DNA from: Stentor roeselii
Lineage: Eukaryota > Ciliophora > Heterotrichea > Heterotrichida > Stentoridae
Direction: 5' to 3'
DNA: 64,000 bases
NCBI GenBank assembly: GCA_006503475.1
Contig: RSEH01000234.1
Coordinates: 1-64,000, forward strand
Both the position numbers and the translations under genes were made by a program. Under the pieces are notes generated by a model, which was not told where the DNA came from, did not search any database, and saw nothing but the letters and a program-made list of their open reading frames with translations. Numbering within the stretch: position 1 is the stretch's first letter; the number at the start of each line of letters is the position of its first letter. Positions 1 through 11,369 of the stretch are shown piece by piece.

Positions 1-1768
1 TTTGTGAATTAGATATATTGATTATGGTTATTGATGAGAATCTATCTTTGATAAATTAAATCGGTTAAATTAAAAGAAAATAATAAGGGAAATAGATGTT
101 TATTTCGTATTTTTATTTATTGATAGAATCATAATAGTTATTTAAGATTTAATTACTCTATGATTATTTTCGGTGATATTCTGTTAGAGTGCGACATAGA
201 GCATAAAGTATATTATAGATAATGATCCAGATTCTAAATTATTATTTTAGTTACTTTAAAGCTATTCCTGATATATTTATTATCATTTAATTCTATTTGT
301 CAACCTTTCATTTCTTTTTACTATTATTTCTAGTAGGAATTTGAGAATAGAATGCACTTAAATGACTTCAATTGTATAATCATTAAATTTTATAGAGTAG
401 TTGACTGTAAAAGATGTTCAATTGTTAAAACATGGAATATTCTTGAAAATCTTATGATATTTTTAAACCAATATTAAGTTTTGTAAACACTTCTTAACAA
501 AATCGAATCAGAAAGTTGTTTGCATACTTGAATCAGCCACTAGTTTACCTCTTTCTGTAAGTTTGATATTTACAACCATTAATATGCTTTCAACTGATAA
601 TATTCAATGGGTTGAGTTAATAAAACTTGACTTATTTATTTGCTTCTCATTATCTTCTCCTCTAATGACTTTAATTCAATGTTCTAAGAATAGGTAAATA
701 GTTTAAGGTATTACTAAGGTTAAGCTTATAGCATTAATTCAACTAATTAAAGTTGTCATAATTTGTTTTACTTAACATTAAAAAGACATTAATTATTCAA
801 TGAACGCTTAGTTATACTCTTGCTTATGTTTTTAAGTATTCATATAAGAAATCCTCTGAAAAATCAATGATACTAGTTGAAATATAAAAATTGACAATAT
901 TTTTGTTCTCTCAACAGTTTTGATGAGTGAATTAGAACAATAAGTTTCAAGGGATTAGACAAACAATCGTTCAATAAATTTTCTTATAGGATTTAATCAT
1001 TTCTTAAAAAATACTTAGATTTAACAAATTATTCAATAATAAAAACTTGAAAAATCTAAAGTATATCGGCTTGAATCATTCCTAAGACCTTAGATAATGT
1101 ACATATATAACTATCTTATATTAAAGTATTTACTTGAATCAATTTCAGTCCTGTATGAGCCTGTATTTCCTTCATCACAAATATGTTTTAGGTGAATTCT
1201 AATCGTATTCTCAATTCAAAATAAGTAATCTCTAGATAAAATATTTTGAAGGAGATAAGTTTAAATTCCTTGAATCCCTGGTCAGACATAACTAAGTCTT
1301 CAAGAAAGGTTAAAGATTTAAATACATTGAAGGTCTCACCACGATAGAAGAGATTCATAATAGATTTTAATAAAATATTTAAGATATATTCAAATTGCAA
1401 AGAATTTAACTAAACTTATGCAAGTTTTTGTTTATAAGCACAAATCATAATAAAAATTTTTAAGTTTCTCATAGTAAAATCTGGAATAAGAATTCTATTC
1501 CAAATTAAAGGTTTTGATGTTGATTACTCATAAGTACACAGATTAAAGATAATCTTAAAGTTATAGCACTCCTAATTTACACAGGTTCATAGTATATAAA
1601 AAAGTTAGAATACGGAAAATCGAAATCAAATTTATCTTGGTTTTACGATATTATCAGCTTAGTTCTCAAGCCTTTGTTTCAAGATTAATAAAGAGAATGC
1701 TATCTTGAAAAAATTATTTAATTTTTGATTCAATATTAAGATTATTTAAAGATTTCTTTATAATAAAT
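1..1768. other. AT-rich stretch without a supported gene
   Basis: No gene can be supported here. Stops are frequent in all frames. The one stretch that catches the eye is an open, hydrophobic plus-strand frame from about 467 to 694 (77 codons, no early ATG), which could be a relic of a membrane protein. The minus-strand open frame at 1188-1400 is short and of background composition. Confidence 0.5.
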
Positions 1769-3724
1769 ATGATGACGTCGGAAAAAAAGGAATACAAATG
1801 TGTTTGTCAAATTGAAACTCTAAACCCTATAGAATTAAAATCTCATCTGCTTATGCCACTAAATCATATTGTTACTCGAGTCAAAAATAAACAACCTCTA
1901 AATCACATCATTCAGATTAAACAAAGAATCAAATTTATAAAGTCAACAACAAATCAACTTACTCAAACAAATCACAAAAATACTCAAAATATTCAAAACT
2001 GTGTACTTATAAAACTCAAACAACTTTCTCTAAATTTACTTATAAAATATCAAAACTCAAAACCTTCAGAAATTTATAAAAACATCAAACTATTCTATAA
2101 TACTCATACAATCAAACTTATAAATAACTTCAAATACCTAAAACATCAAATTCATAAAGGTTTCAATCTATTTATTCAATCTCGTTTGTCTCAAATATAC
2201 TCAATGTCCATAGAACAAAATTTAAAAATTCTTGTTTCCGGTGGCTTGGACGGAACTGTTCGCTTTTTCAGCCTTGAGAGTCTGTCTCAAATAGCAGCTT
2301 TTTCTTGTCATGAATCAACTATCAACGCTATCGATACCAAATCAAAGCATTGTATAACTGGCTCTCATGATTCAAAAATCTGTTTATTCAACCTCAAAAC
2401 AAAAAAACTTAAAACATCTTTTCAAACAATTCATGGAAGCATCTTTTCTTTGAAGTTTTCAGAACTCTCTAAATATTTTGTGAGTGGATCAGAAAAAGGA
2501 GACATTGGAATATGGAGCCTTGAAAAGAAAATGCTTGTCTTTCGACTTTTTGCATCTCCTGCTGTTAAGTTTTTAAGATTCATAGAAAATGATTGTTTTT
2601 TAGTCTGCTCAACCCTTGAAGGATTTATTAAAAAATTCAAACTACCTCAAAAGTATCCTTTTATCGAAAAACAATATAAAAAACAACTGTTGTGCAGCAG
2701 TCTTATAGAAGAAACTGATATTTTATTAACTGGCCATGAAGATGGATTTATTCAAGTTTTAAAACAATTTCAACTCTTCAAAACTTTCAAAGCCCATTCA
2801 CAACATATCACTTCAATAGACTACTGCTTTAAAACTGGAAAATTCGTTTCAGGATCTAGTGATAAAACTGTAAAAGTGTGGAGTTTATCATCATTTTCAC
2901 TTCTTAGAGTCCTTAATCATTTCAAACAAAAAGTCTCATGTGTAAAACTAATCAACAATCAACTTTATTCGAATGGTAACGAGATTCAATATTTCGATCT
3001 TTCATCTCAAACACTAATCAAAACAACAACCATGAAAACATTCGATTGTTTGATTTTATCTGTTTCAATCAAACTGAAGATGATTGTTTATGGATTTGAA
3101 AGAGTTTATTTGTTTTGTGTTATTTCGAACTCTGATATTTGTTGCAGGTCTTTTGAAAGTCCAGTAAGTTATTTAGTGTTTTCAAGTTGTTTTATTTTGT
3201 GTGGAACATTGAACGGGTTTATTTATTGTGTTGATACTCCTTTTTTGGAAATTAAGAAAAAGTATTTCTTTGGAGTTTGTCCGATTCGATTTGTAAGAGC
3301 AACAAAAAATTGGGAAGTGATAAGTTATTCGAATGAAAATAAATCATTTGTTCAAGATTTAACAAATTCAAAGATTTTATTGACCCATAATCAAAGAATT
3401 TTGGTTGGAAAGTTTCGAGAGAAGATTTTTGTTTTTAAGGATTTAGTTTATGATGTTTATGTTTCAATTAACTTTAGAATTATCAGAAAAATCAGTCAGG
3501 TTATGAGTTGTCAATTGTTTTGGTGTAGATCTGAGGATTATATTCTTTTGAAAGATGAGAATTCAGGTTTTATTATAATTAATATTAAGAGAGAAGAGAA
3601 CGAAACGAAATTAGAAAGTTTGAAAGGACTAAAATACTTCATGAATAAAAAAAGAGAATATTGTTTGAGTGAAGAAAGTGCGATTTTATCATCACTTAAT
3701 TTTAGATTAGGGCTACTTAACTAA
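1769..3724 (+). CDS. WD40-repeat protein, 651 aa
   Basis: Residues 1-145 are Lys/Asn/Gln-rich and without a known domain. They begin with a Cys pair (CVC) and a His, which might be a degenerate zinc motif. From about residue 146 WD40-type blades follow, with motifs such as LVSGGLDGTVRFFSLE, CITGSHDSKICLFNL and, near residue 360, FVSGSSDKTVKVWSL. The last third is more divergent but propeller-like. WD40 propellers are protein-interaction platforms; no specific partner can be named. There are two adjacent ATGs at the start, preceded by an AT-rich leader, and a TAA stop. It is the only intact gene in the first 11 kb and one of four WD40-type loci in the first 23 kb. Base composition reverses within the gene: 1921-1980 has only 13 G/T of 60, while 3061-3120 has 41 of 60. 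The WD40 assignment is firm; function is unknown. Confidence 0.85.
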   Translation: MMTSEKKEYKCVCQIETLNPIELKSHLLMPLNHIVTRVKNKQPLNHIIQIKQRIKFIKSTTNQLTQTNHKNTQNIQNCVLIKLKQLSLNLLIKYQNSKPSEIYKNIKLFYNTHTIKLINNFKYLKHQIHKGFNLFIQSRLSQIYSMSIEQNLKILVSGGLDGTVRFFSLESLSQIAAFSCHESTINAIDTKSKHCITGSHDSKICLFNLKTKKLKTSFQTIHGSIFSLKFSELSKYFVSGSEKGDIGIWSLEKKMLVFRLFASPAVKFLRFIENDCFLVCSTLEGFIKKFKLPQKYPFIEKQYKKQLLCSSLIEETDILLTGHEDGFIQVLKQFQLFKTFKAHSQHITSIDYCFKTGKFVSGSSDKTVKVWSLSSFSLLRVLNHFKQKVSCVKLINNQLYSNGNEIQYFDLSSQTLIKTTTMKTFDCLILSVSIKLKMIVYGFERVYLFCVISNSDICCRSFESPVSYLVFSSCFILCGTLNGFIYCVDTPFLEIKKKYFFGVCPIRFVRATKNWEVISYSNENKSFVQDLTNSKILLTHNQRILVGKFREKIFVFKDLVYDVYVSINFRIIRKISQVMSCQLFWCRSEDYILLKDENSGFIIINIKREENETKLESLKGLKYFMNKKREYCLSEESAILSSLNFRLGLLN

Positions 3725-5370
3725 GAGTAAGTTATTTAGAATAACAATTTCATAAATGGTTCTTTTTAATTAGAATTTCCCAAAGCATACTCTTACGCAA
3801 AAAATATAGTTTACCTATTAAGTTTTTAATCCAAACTACATTGAAGTTCATTGTTATAATATAATCAAATTTCAATTTTATACAAAATTTGAGCAGATTT
3901 AATTGTTTGAAAGTATTTTAAAATGTTTGAGTCATAATAGAAACACATTAAAGTAATTAAGTAAAAGCATTTATAACTGAATCCTCAGTATTGAACAACT
4001 AAAACTGTGAGTATTCACAGAGAATATTCTGAGGTTATAAATAACCATAAAATGAATATAATGTGAGTTCAGGTAATATCTAGCTAATTAAACCTAATTT
4101 CTTACAATTAAACTTTCCAAAACTAAATCAAAAGAAAATATAATTCACAATCTCACAATAATAAACCGACAAACCTTCATCAATAAATGCTAAACATTAT
4201 AAACTCTAAGCCCATTAGAAATAATCATCTTCAAGGCATAAAAATTTTTTAATTTAGCAAAATAGCCAACATCAAAATCAAGATTTATTTTAGTTCTTTC
4301 TCTTATTATAATAAAGACACTTATTCCATTCATCTTTATAATTCTCAAAGTAGAAAATAGTAATCACAATCATATAATTCCCCTACACAGCATTTTCCAT
4401 CATTAAGGTTGAGCTTCAATAATTAAATCCTCAAAATTCATGAATCAATCTAAACCAAACTTTCCTTTTAAGAACTTATTCCATTTGTAACTTTATCCAT
4501 CAAAAGTTTTATAATAAGCAGTTGATAAAATCATTTTATTTGGTATTAGAAAAGAATTATTTTATTTCTAACTTCTAATGGGATTATAGTTAAAATAATT
4601 AACAAAAGTTCAAAGTTAATAACATTTTCATAAGTGTGACCTCTAATTACAGTAAATCTTGCTATTATTTCATTTGGTTGATTCAAATTTCACCTTTAAT
4701 TATTGCGAGCAACATAGAATAGTTCAGAAAATTTAGAGAAAACTCATATGCCGTATGTGCATCACTATGCGTATTATGAGCTTGATATATAAGAAATTAT
4801 TGATTCTATAAATATTATCAACTTTTGAACTTGAATTTTTTTCTAAAATATTCTTGATTCAAATTTGTGATAAAAAAATAACAAAGTTTATTAGTTCGTT
4901 GTGGTTTAAGCAATATAGAAATAATAATCGAGTTTTTGGTAATCTGAGAAACCTAATAAATTTTCTTATGAACTAGGATTAATTTAAAAAATGTAGAGGC
5001 AAAGATTTCAATAAAATTTTATCATTTAAATCATTTTATTTATCTTTGTAATCCCATAAAGCTCTTCCCTATAGCACAATATAAGAAATAAACTTCGATC
5101 CTCACTGTCTGTGACTGTATTATAAGTTTCAAATTTCCAGCATAAATAATTAGAAAGCATTCCGTGAGTCTCAAATCATTAATATGGAAATTTTATTGGA
5201 GATTCTATTAAATAAAAAAAGAATATGAATTATTATTCAAAGCAGATCAAGTAAAAGATGTTTTGCTTACTCTCTCAAAAACATCCTAAATCGTTTCATA
5301 TATTCAATCTTGAACCCAAAGTTCACCAAATATCATTATTCTCAAGTTTTCAACTTCAATATCGATTATC
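3725..5370. other. AT-rich stretch without a supported gene
   Basis: No open frame here looks like a protein under the standard code. A low-G block (about 4033-4440) has no TGA in one plus frame, but many TAA and TAG. I treat that as a result of composition, not as a gene with another code. Confidence 0.5.
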
Positions 5371-6270
5371 TTGTGCTACAATAAACTTTATAAATTTATA
5401 GACTCTTATGACAGTGGAAAATTATTAAATGCTCAGAAAATAATTCAAAAAGTCAATAATCATATCAACTATAAATTAAGAAAAACAACAAACATCGAAT
5501 GCTTATCTGAGTTAAAAATGTCTATTTTAAGTATCTACTTTTTACTCGCCTAGATAAATGGATAAATTTATGAATATAAATGGTTGATAGACTAGAAGAT
5601 GCAGTACTTTCAAGCAAAGTTCGTTTAAATATTCAACATGTGTTAAAGAATTTCTAGATTAAGACAAGTTTTATTATTAAAGATATACAAATGATTAATG
5701 TTAAAAAATTAAGGATCGAATAAATAATGGAATTCTTTCAATTTAACTCGTAATCAAACACTGCAGAATCTAATGAAAAAAATTGCAAGAATTATAACTA
5801 TGTACCTAAATTTTGATTGTAAAAAACAAGATCTGATTAGTCTTAGATATTACTTATATTCAATTATATTCCTCAGTAAATACTTTCTAAGAAAATATCA
5901 AAAAAATATCACAGAAATTGAATCTCGCTTCTAAAGCTTCTTCTTTCATGAATCAAGGAAAATTTTATATATTCTTAAAGAAAAAGTACTGCAGGGTATT
6001 CGGTTTTTATATAAAAATGGAATCACTGATGAAATAGAGTATGGGTTAATTACTCGATTACCCCGAGTTTTAAGCTTCTTCTTGAGGGATTCAAAAGAAA
6101 ACAGCTTAAAACAATTTCAAAGCTTTTCAAAGTTATATTCAAAAGGGTTTTCCACGAGTTTCTTTATCCTCAATTTATATAAATACAAGATAGTAATACT
6201 CCGAAAATCGAGCTAAACTACCTCATCTCTCAGATAGATGAATTTGATTTCGATAACTACCTTAAATTAC
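5371..6270 (+). pseudogene. possible decayed gene, family not recognised
   Basis: Short protein-like stretches occur in different plus frames with stops between them. Examples are IDSYDSGKLLNAQKIIQKV (from about 5398), DRLEDAVLSSKVRLNIQHVL (from about 5587), LYKNGITDEIEYGLITRLPR (from about 6007) and LISQIDEFDFDNYLKLLKFL (from about 6222). Mixed charge and hydrophobic periodicity suggest a helical cytoplasmic protein broken by several frameshifts and stops. The frame at 5371 has no ATG at its start. I do not recognise the family. AT-rich noise can mimic such stretches, so the call is weak. Confidence 0.3.
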
Positions 6271-7219
6271 TAAAGTTCTTGAAATCGATAACCAGTACTT
6301 AGCTCCGGAAGTAGTGCTTGATTAGAAAAAGGGGATTGTTCTTTTCAGGAAGTAAACCTGAATACAATTAAGAGGTAAATAATATGTTTAAATCATGTGA
6401 TAATAATAATTAATGGCTTAAGTCTATAATTAAAAACATTGACTTCATAATTATCCTTATAGGTAAATCATCTATTTTTTATACCTTCATGAATCTAGAA
6501 TCTAAATAATCTTTCCAATTTATAAGATCATCATCTTAATATGGAAATCATTGTCTTTTGCTTTCAAGATAGATCCTAAATACTATTAAAATTATATAAA
6601 TAATTAACAAATAAAACATTTTTAGACTATTAGGAATTCATGATATTAATTACTAGTTTCTCTGATATTCATTAATAAGAGAATGCATTCATACTGATTC
6701 GATATAGAGTAAGATATTTAACTAGAAAGCCAAGACTCAAGATTAGAAAATAAGATAAAGTTTATCATTCGACTTGATTCAATAAATATATAACAATTAT
6801 ATATAATTCAAGAAAACTCTTTTAGTTTCGTATGATGTTTTATTGTACAGTATTTTCAGATGTTAAATAAAAATAATTCATATTGTGCATATTATGAAAT
6901 AGCCATTCCAATATTGACGGTTTCCGCATGAGAATTCTATATTTCACAAATAATAGATTTATATTACCCAGTAATTGATCATATTTTAAATAAATTGTTT
7001 AAAATAAGGAGGAACCTTTGTAAGTGTATCAAAATGAAAGTCTTAACGCTTTTTTATCAGCCTTATAATCATGACCGATTTCCTTCAAAGTACATAGGGG
7101 TGCTTTCAGTTCTTAACAATAAAAATGGCTTTTATTTTATCTGTATTTTCACAATAGCAGTCTGGTCTCGCTCTGAGAGTCTGATTATTTGTTTAATTGC
7201 GGATCAGTTTTCATAAATA
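6271..7219. other. AT-rich stretch, no supported gene
   Basis: Only short frames occur. One of about 60 codons (7034-7216, plus strand, ATG start) lies directly before the WD40 relic at 7220. It is hydrophobic in its second half. It might be the broken N-terminal part of that relic, but nothing identifies it. Confidence 0.4.
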
Positions 7220-8260
7220 ATGAATATCTTTGAGGATAAAGTTCATGTCTGCATATTCCTTTTATCAGGTATAGATAATGAGCAAAATATTTTATGCAAT
7301 ATCTGTGGCTTGTATTCACCAAACATGATTTTTTTTCCAGCTAATTATTATTGTGAATCAGATTTCAAAAATATATTAAAAGGCTGTCAGAAATTTCAAA
7401 CTAAGAGTTATACTATTGAAAAAATTATTTTGCAAAACAAATTTTTCTGTAAATTATGCGAATCAGCACAATCAATCGATTTTACTTTAATATTTCTGTT
7501 AATTATGAAAGTGGATATGAATGGTTGAAATTCCATGAAGATTTTATAATTTATAAATCAAATCAAAAGATCAATATAATGCAAAATACTTTTGGCTATC
7601 TTAATACAACAGCAGAGCTAAATTTTAATTCTAGTAACATTTTCTTTACATCAAATCCAAGAAATTTATTCTCATTTATAAGTGAAAAATTTATATATAT
7701 ATATGGGATTGATTATAAAGGAATTACTGTATTCGAAAAACAAAAAATTTTTGATAATGACTCTCTACTTGTTCTTGCCGAAAATACTTTGATTAGAATA
7801 AAAAATAAAAGATGTCATCGATATTCTTTATATTCTTTTGAGTTATTATATGAATTTCAATTGGAATGCAATAAATTTATTTGCACAGAAATTACATCAG
7901 ATGGAAGACTATTTTTGTTGTGAACAAGAAAAATATCGATGTTTATTCATTAACTGAGAAAAGGTTTGCATCGAAATTAAAGGGACATAAAATTAAAGTT
8001 ACTTGTATGAAAATAAATAAATCAAATACAATGCTAGTTTCTGGATCTGCTGATAGAACAGTAATCGTATGGGATGTTTTAAATCTATCAGTTAAATACA
8101 AGTTTCTAGCTCATAAAAATGAAATTCAAGCAATACAGATATCTGAAAATGATAAATTATTGTATCTGGTGGGCAAGATTGGATGCTTAATATATGGAGC
8201 TTTGATAAAGAAAAGACTTTCATCGGCCATGAATATGTTTTTTCTTGATATTCTGAATAC
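7220..8260 (+). pseudogene. WD40-repeat gene broken by at least three frameshifts
   Basis: Reading runs through three frames in order. Residues with CNICG, CESD, CKLCES (Cys pairs, perhaps a zinc-binding head) lie in the first frame, 7220 to about 7480. A propeller-like stretch follows in the second frame to about 7905. A clear WD40 blade (GHKIKVTCMKINKSN, LVSGSADRTVIVWDVL) lies in the third frame to about 8160. The next blade (SGGQDWMLNIWSFDKEKTF) is again one base out, ending at a TGA near 8252. Each change is a -1 shift and would be repaired by adding one base, at about 7479-7482, 7908-7912 and 8160-8165. The 15-nt introns of this genome keep the frame, so introns cannot explain it. Either the gene is dead or the assembly has lost bases here. 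Confidence 0.65.
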
Positions 8261-9068
8261 CTTTTATAGTACTTATATATCTTCTTTTGAACCTTAGCTC
8301 CTGTAATGTCATCATTATCTCGAGGAATTTTGAGTATTTCTTCTCTCGCTACTCTGCTTGAACCAGATTCTGTCATTTATAGACTTAAATTTTCTAGCCA
8401 AAATATACCTTTAATAGTTTATACTAAAATCTAATCAAAAGTGATGAGTATCTATCTTCTGTTGTAATAATAGTTAAATTTTCTTCGAAATTCAAGAATA
8501 AAACTTCAAGATTGTTAAAAGGGTATGCAAATAATTCAAGAGTTTAGTAATTAACTTAGTTTTCTTTTTAAATTAAAATATTGATTTATGAAGCGAGTTT
8601 AGATTAATCTTAATTCAAATCCTCACAAGAAACTTCAATGTCCAAATTGTCAGTCATAAATTATTCTTGTAATTTAATCTATAGAGGATTTGATATATTA
8701 GGATCTTTTTCTGTTTTATCATCAATTATCATCTAAGTATCGATTAGTTACTATGATTAGCCTTTTCATCTGTATTAGAAATTTGATGAGAAACTTGAAG
8801 GACATTTTTGATCTTTGTATTTTTGTGTATGTTAATAACTCTAGTTTTTCCTTGCTTATGAGCACGGTGTGCAATTTTACCTTTTAATTTATTGGCATAA
8901 GTTTTTATTAAAAAGCTTTAAGATTTAAATTAGAGAATTTTTGTATTTCTCCAAGTTTAAGATTAATTTCTTTTAGGATTTCAACAGTAGTTTTATCAAT
9001 ATTCCACTCAAGACAGGCTTTTGTAAATTATCTTAGACCCAATTAGAACCTTAAATTCCCAGATTTAA
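8261..9068. other. AT-rich stretch without a supported gene
   Basis: I see no supported coding region, repeat or RNA gene in this interval. Stops are dense in all six frames. Confidence 0.5.
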
Positions 9069-9532
9069 TTATATATTACAAATTTTTGAATGGATGATAT
9101 ATAAATCAACATTTTCAGCTATCTTGATATTCCTTGCGCTCTTTGGTACAGAGATTTCTTCTTTCTGAACTTGATTAATCGATTTCTTTTTCACAAATTT
9201 ATAAAATAATCTTTCAAACAGCCTCACAATAAATCCAGTAGTTCTAAAAAGTCTAGAAACAGTCCCAAGAAAACTTCCAATATAGAACATATAATTTTGT
9301 TTCAACATTCATTTAAAAAAAGTCCAGCCGAGTTTCTTTCAATGAAAATATTCAAATTAAGATAAGAGACAGCCGATATATTTTGAGTCTTAAACTGACT
9401 CCCTGGTTTAGGACTGCTTCTTTTAGAGATATGATATCCAGTGACCTCGCTTTCCCATAATTCTGATTCTGAATTCAACAGAGAAGGTACTGCAAGAAAA
9501 AAAATCACTTGAAACTTTCTCGATTGGGTCAC
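9069..9532 (-). other. two overlapping small ORFs, uncertain coding
   Basis: Two minus-strand frames of 76 codons (9302-9532) and 79 codons (9069-9308) overlap by 7 nt. The first reads like protein in the middle (WESEVTGYHISKRSSPKPGS). The second has a hydrophobic start and a Lys-rich middle. The frame needed to join them by a -1 slip contains a TGA just before the second ATG, so a simple fused product is not possible. These may be remnants of one gene or chance frames. No family is recognised. Confidence 0.2.
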
Positions 9533-9606
9533 AAAAGTATTTAAGGAAATAATAAATTAAATAGATTCAATTTTTTGCATAGCACATTAATGGTAGATCG
9601 ACGGAC

Positions 9607-9691
9607 TCTCGCTGGTCAGAATGATCAGTGAGACTATAAACTTCAAATCAAAATGGAATTTTATTGCAGGCGACCCTGCCGAAAGTTTTCG
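9607..9691. other. GC-richer segment with three consecutive hairpins
   Basis: Three inverted repeats follow one another in an otherwise AT-rich region. Positions 9608-9618 pair with 9622-9632 (11 pairs, two G-U wobbles if transcribed from plus) around a GAA loop, extended by a T-A pair at 9607/9633. GCAGG at 9666-9670 pairs with CCTGC at 9675-9679 around CGAC. CGAAA at 9680-9684 pairs with TTTCG at 9687-9691. I do not recognise a known RNA family. It could be a non-coding RNA, an element end or coincidence. Confidence 0.3.
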
Positions 9692-10314
9692 AGTTTTTAA
9701 CGTATATAATTTTAATCTATCTAAAAAACCACTTCTTGATGTGGAAACATAAAGATCGGACCGTTTTTAAAGTAAAAATCGTTAAGCTATAAAAATTAAG
9801 TATGGTTTTATTTATATTTATTAAGATGGAAAACATACTTCATTTAATTTTGAAGTAAAAAAAATTATCATCTATATGAATTTTTACCTAAGAAAAGAGC
9901 TGTCCTAGGAACTTGAAGAATATTAGGTCTTAGATATGTATAGTTACTGAGAATTACATGGCCAAAAAAAATAAAGATTCAGAGTTTGAGTTGGTTCCTA
10001 TAAGATTTGGAAGGAATTGAATCGATTTTAATAGTCTTTACTAATATTTAACTATTTAATTTAAGTACTAGTTAAAGTTTATTTCAGTCTTGATGTAGGG
10101 TGACCAGAAAATTCGGATTTCGGATATCTCTGGAATATAGACTTGGGGTGACTTCTTAAAGATTGCTTATAGGATTGCTTGAGAGATTAATAATTCCAAC
10201 TTCAGCGCGTCCAACTCAATCTAGAAGAGGAAAAATTCTTGAAATATAAGCATCAATCCTACATATAAAACCTTATTATCAAGAAGAAAAACTTTCAAAT
10301 TATGCTTTGAATTC

Positions 10315-10429
10315 AAAGGGCAATAAATAGTTTTCTTGTAGATGAGATTCTGAAATTATTTGTTCTAAGTAAAGGGCAATAAATATTTTTTCTTGAAGAT
10401 GAGATTCTGAAATTTTTTGTTCTAATTTC
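10315..10429. repeat. two-copy direct tandem repeat, unit 56 bp
   Basis: The unit beginning AAAGGGCAATAAATA occurs at about 10315 and again at 10371. The shared inner segment GATGAGATTCTGAAATT is identical in both copies, and the differences are a few substitutions in T/A runs. No open frame crosses it. It is probably a local duplication in non-coding DNA. Confidence 0.75.
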
Positions 10430-11369
10430 TTGAGCTTTTTATAACTAGAAAAATGGATTAGGAAAAATGGTTGCTATTTCTAGTATTGATAAATATTATT
10501 GATTAATTTTTAATACAGTTATAGACCTTGGGTTTATTATTTTTTAGCTACTTCTTTATTTTAATATCATATTACCTTAATTACTCACTCTTTTATAAAT
10601 TCTTAGAAAACTCTTTTAACAAGTAAAAATTTAAAGAAACTCAAAAATGTGATTTCCTTCTAGAGACACTAATTTTAAATTTTTTAAGATAATTGATAGA
10701 GGATATCATCAAAATTTTCGATAATTCATTGATAAATTGTACAAATATGATAGGCTTTAATTTTTATGTAAAAATTAATTATTACAAGCACTTAGTGATT
10801 TTATTATAATTCCTGTTGATAATAAAATAAACAGTAAAACTAAGAATGGAATATTACTAATTTAATCCTGTTCAATTTTATCTGATCAATTTATTTTTTA
10901 AATACTTAAAGTATGGATAAGTCTTAGAAATAAAGATTTTATAGATTTTTTTTTGTAGTAGTTTTAGAAAGATCCGGGGCACCTAAGAGAAGCCTTTCTT
11001 TTTCTTATAGGTAATTATTTAAGATCTATTATTTCTATAAGGTTTGCTATTAAGTATAGGTGATTAGAAAAATAGTTATTTATAATCACTTCTAATATTT
11101 ATAATTTTATATGTTCAATCAACAACCATAAAACACTTATTAAATATTTATATGGTACATTTTCACCTATCGAAACATACAATTTATTTAAGGTATCGAA
11201 TTTCTCTTAAATGGGGCTTAACTAGATATATTTTTTAAATTTGGTTTCAAGTATATCCTTATATAACTAAATGGATATTATCGAACTTAGAAATTAATCT
11301 TAAATTTAATATCTATGAAATACGAATTATAAGTAAACCAAGTGATCTGCATTAACTATTTCTAGATTA

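Larger units (their letters stand above)
9533..11369. other. AT-rich stretch without a supported protein gene
   Basis: No protein gene can be supported. The interval contains a compact structured segment (about 9607-9691) and a two-copy tandem repeat (about 10315-10429), listed separately. Small less AT-rich patches at about 10100-10160 and 10970-11005 show nothing recognisable. Confidence 0.5.

Noticed and set aside
4033-4441. Long frame without TGA that reads as a Gln-rich protein if TAA and TAG code Gln
   Set aside because: The block is very low in G, so TGA is rare by composition, and AT-rich non-coding DNA always looks Gln-rich in that code. Real genes in the window use TAA and TAG as stops.
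9295-9320. T TTT TTA slippery heptamer (minus strand) at the overlap of two small ORFs
   Set aside because: The -1 frame meets a TGA immediately, so no fused product is possible, and the ORFs themselves are doubtful.
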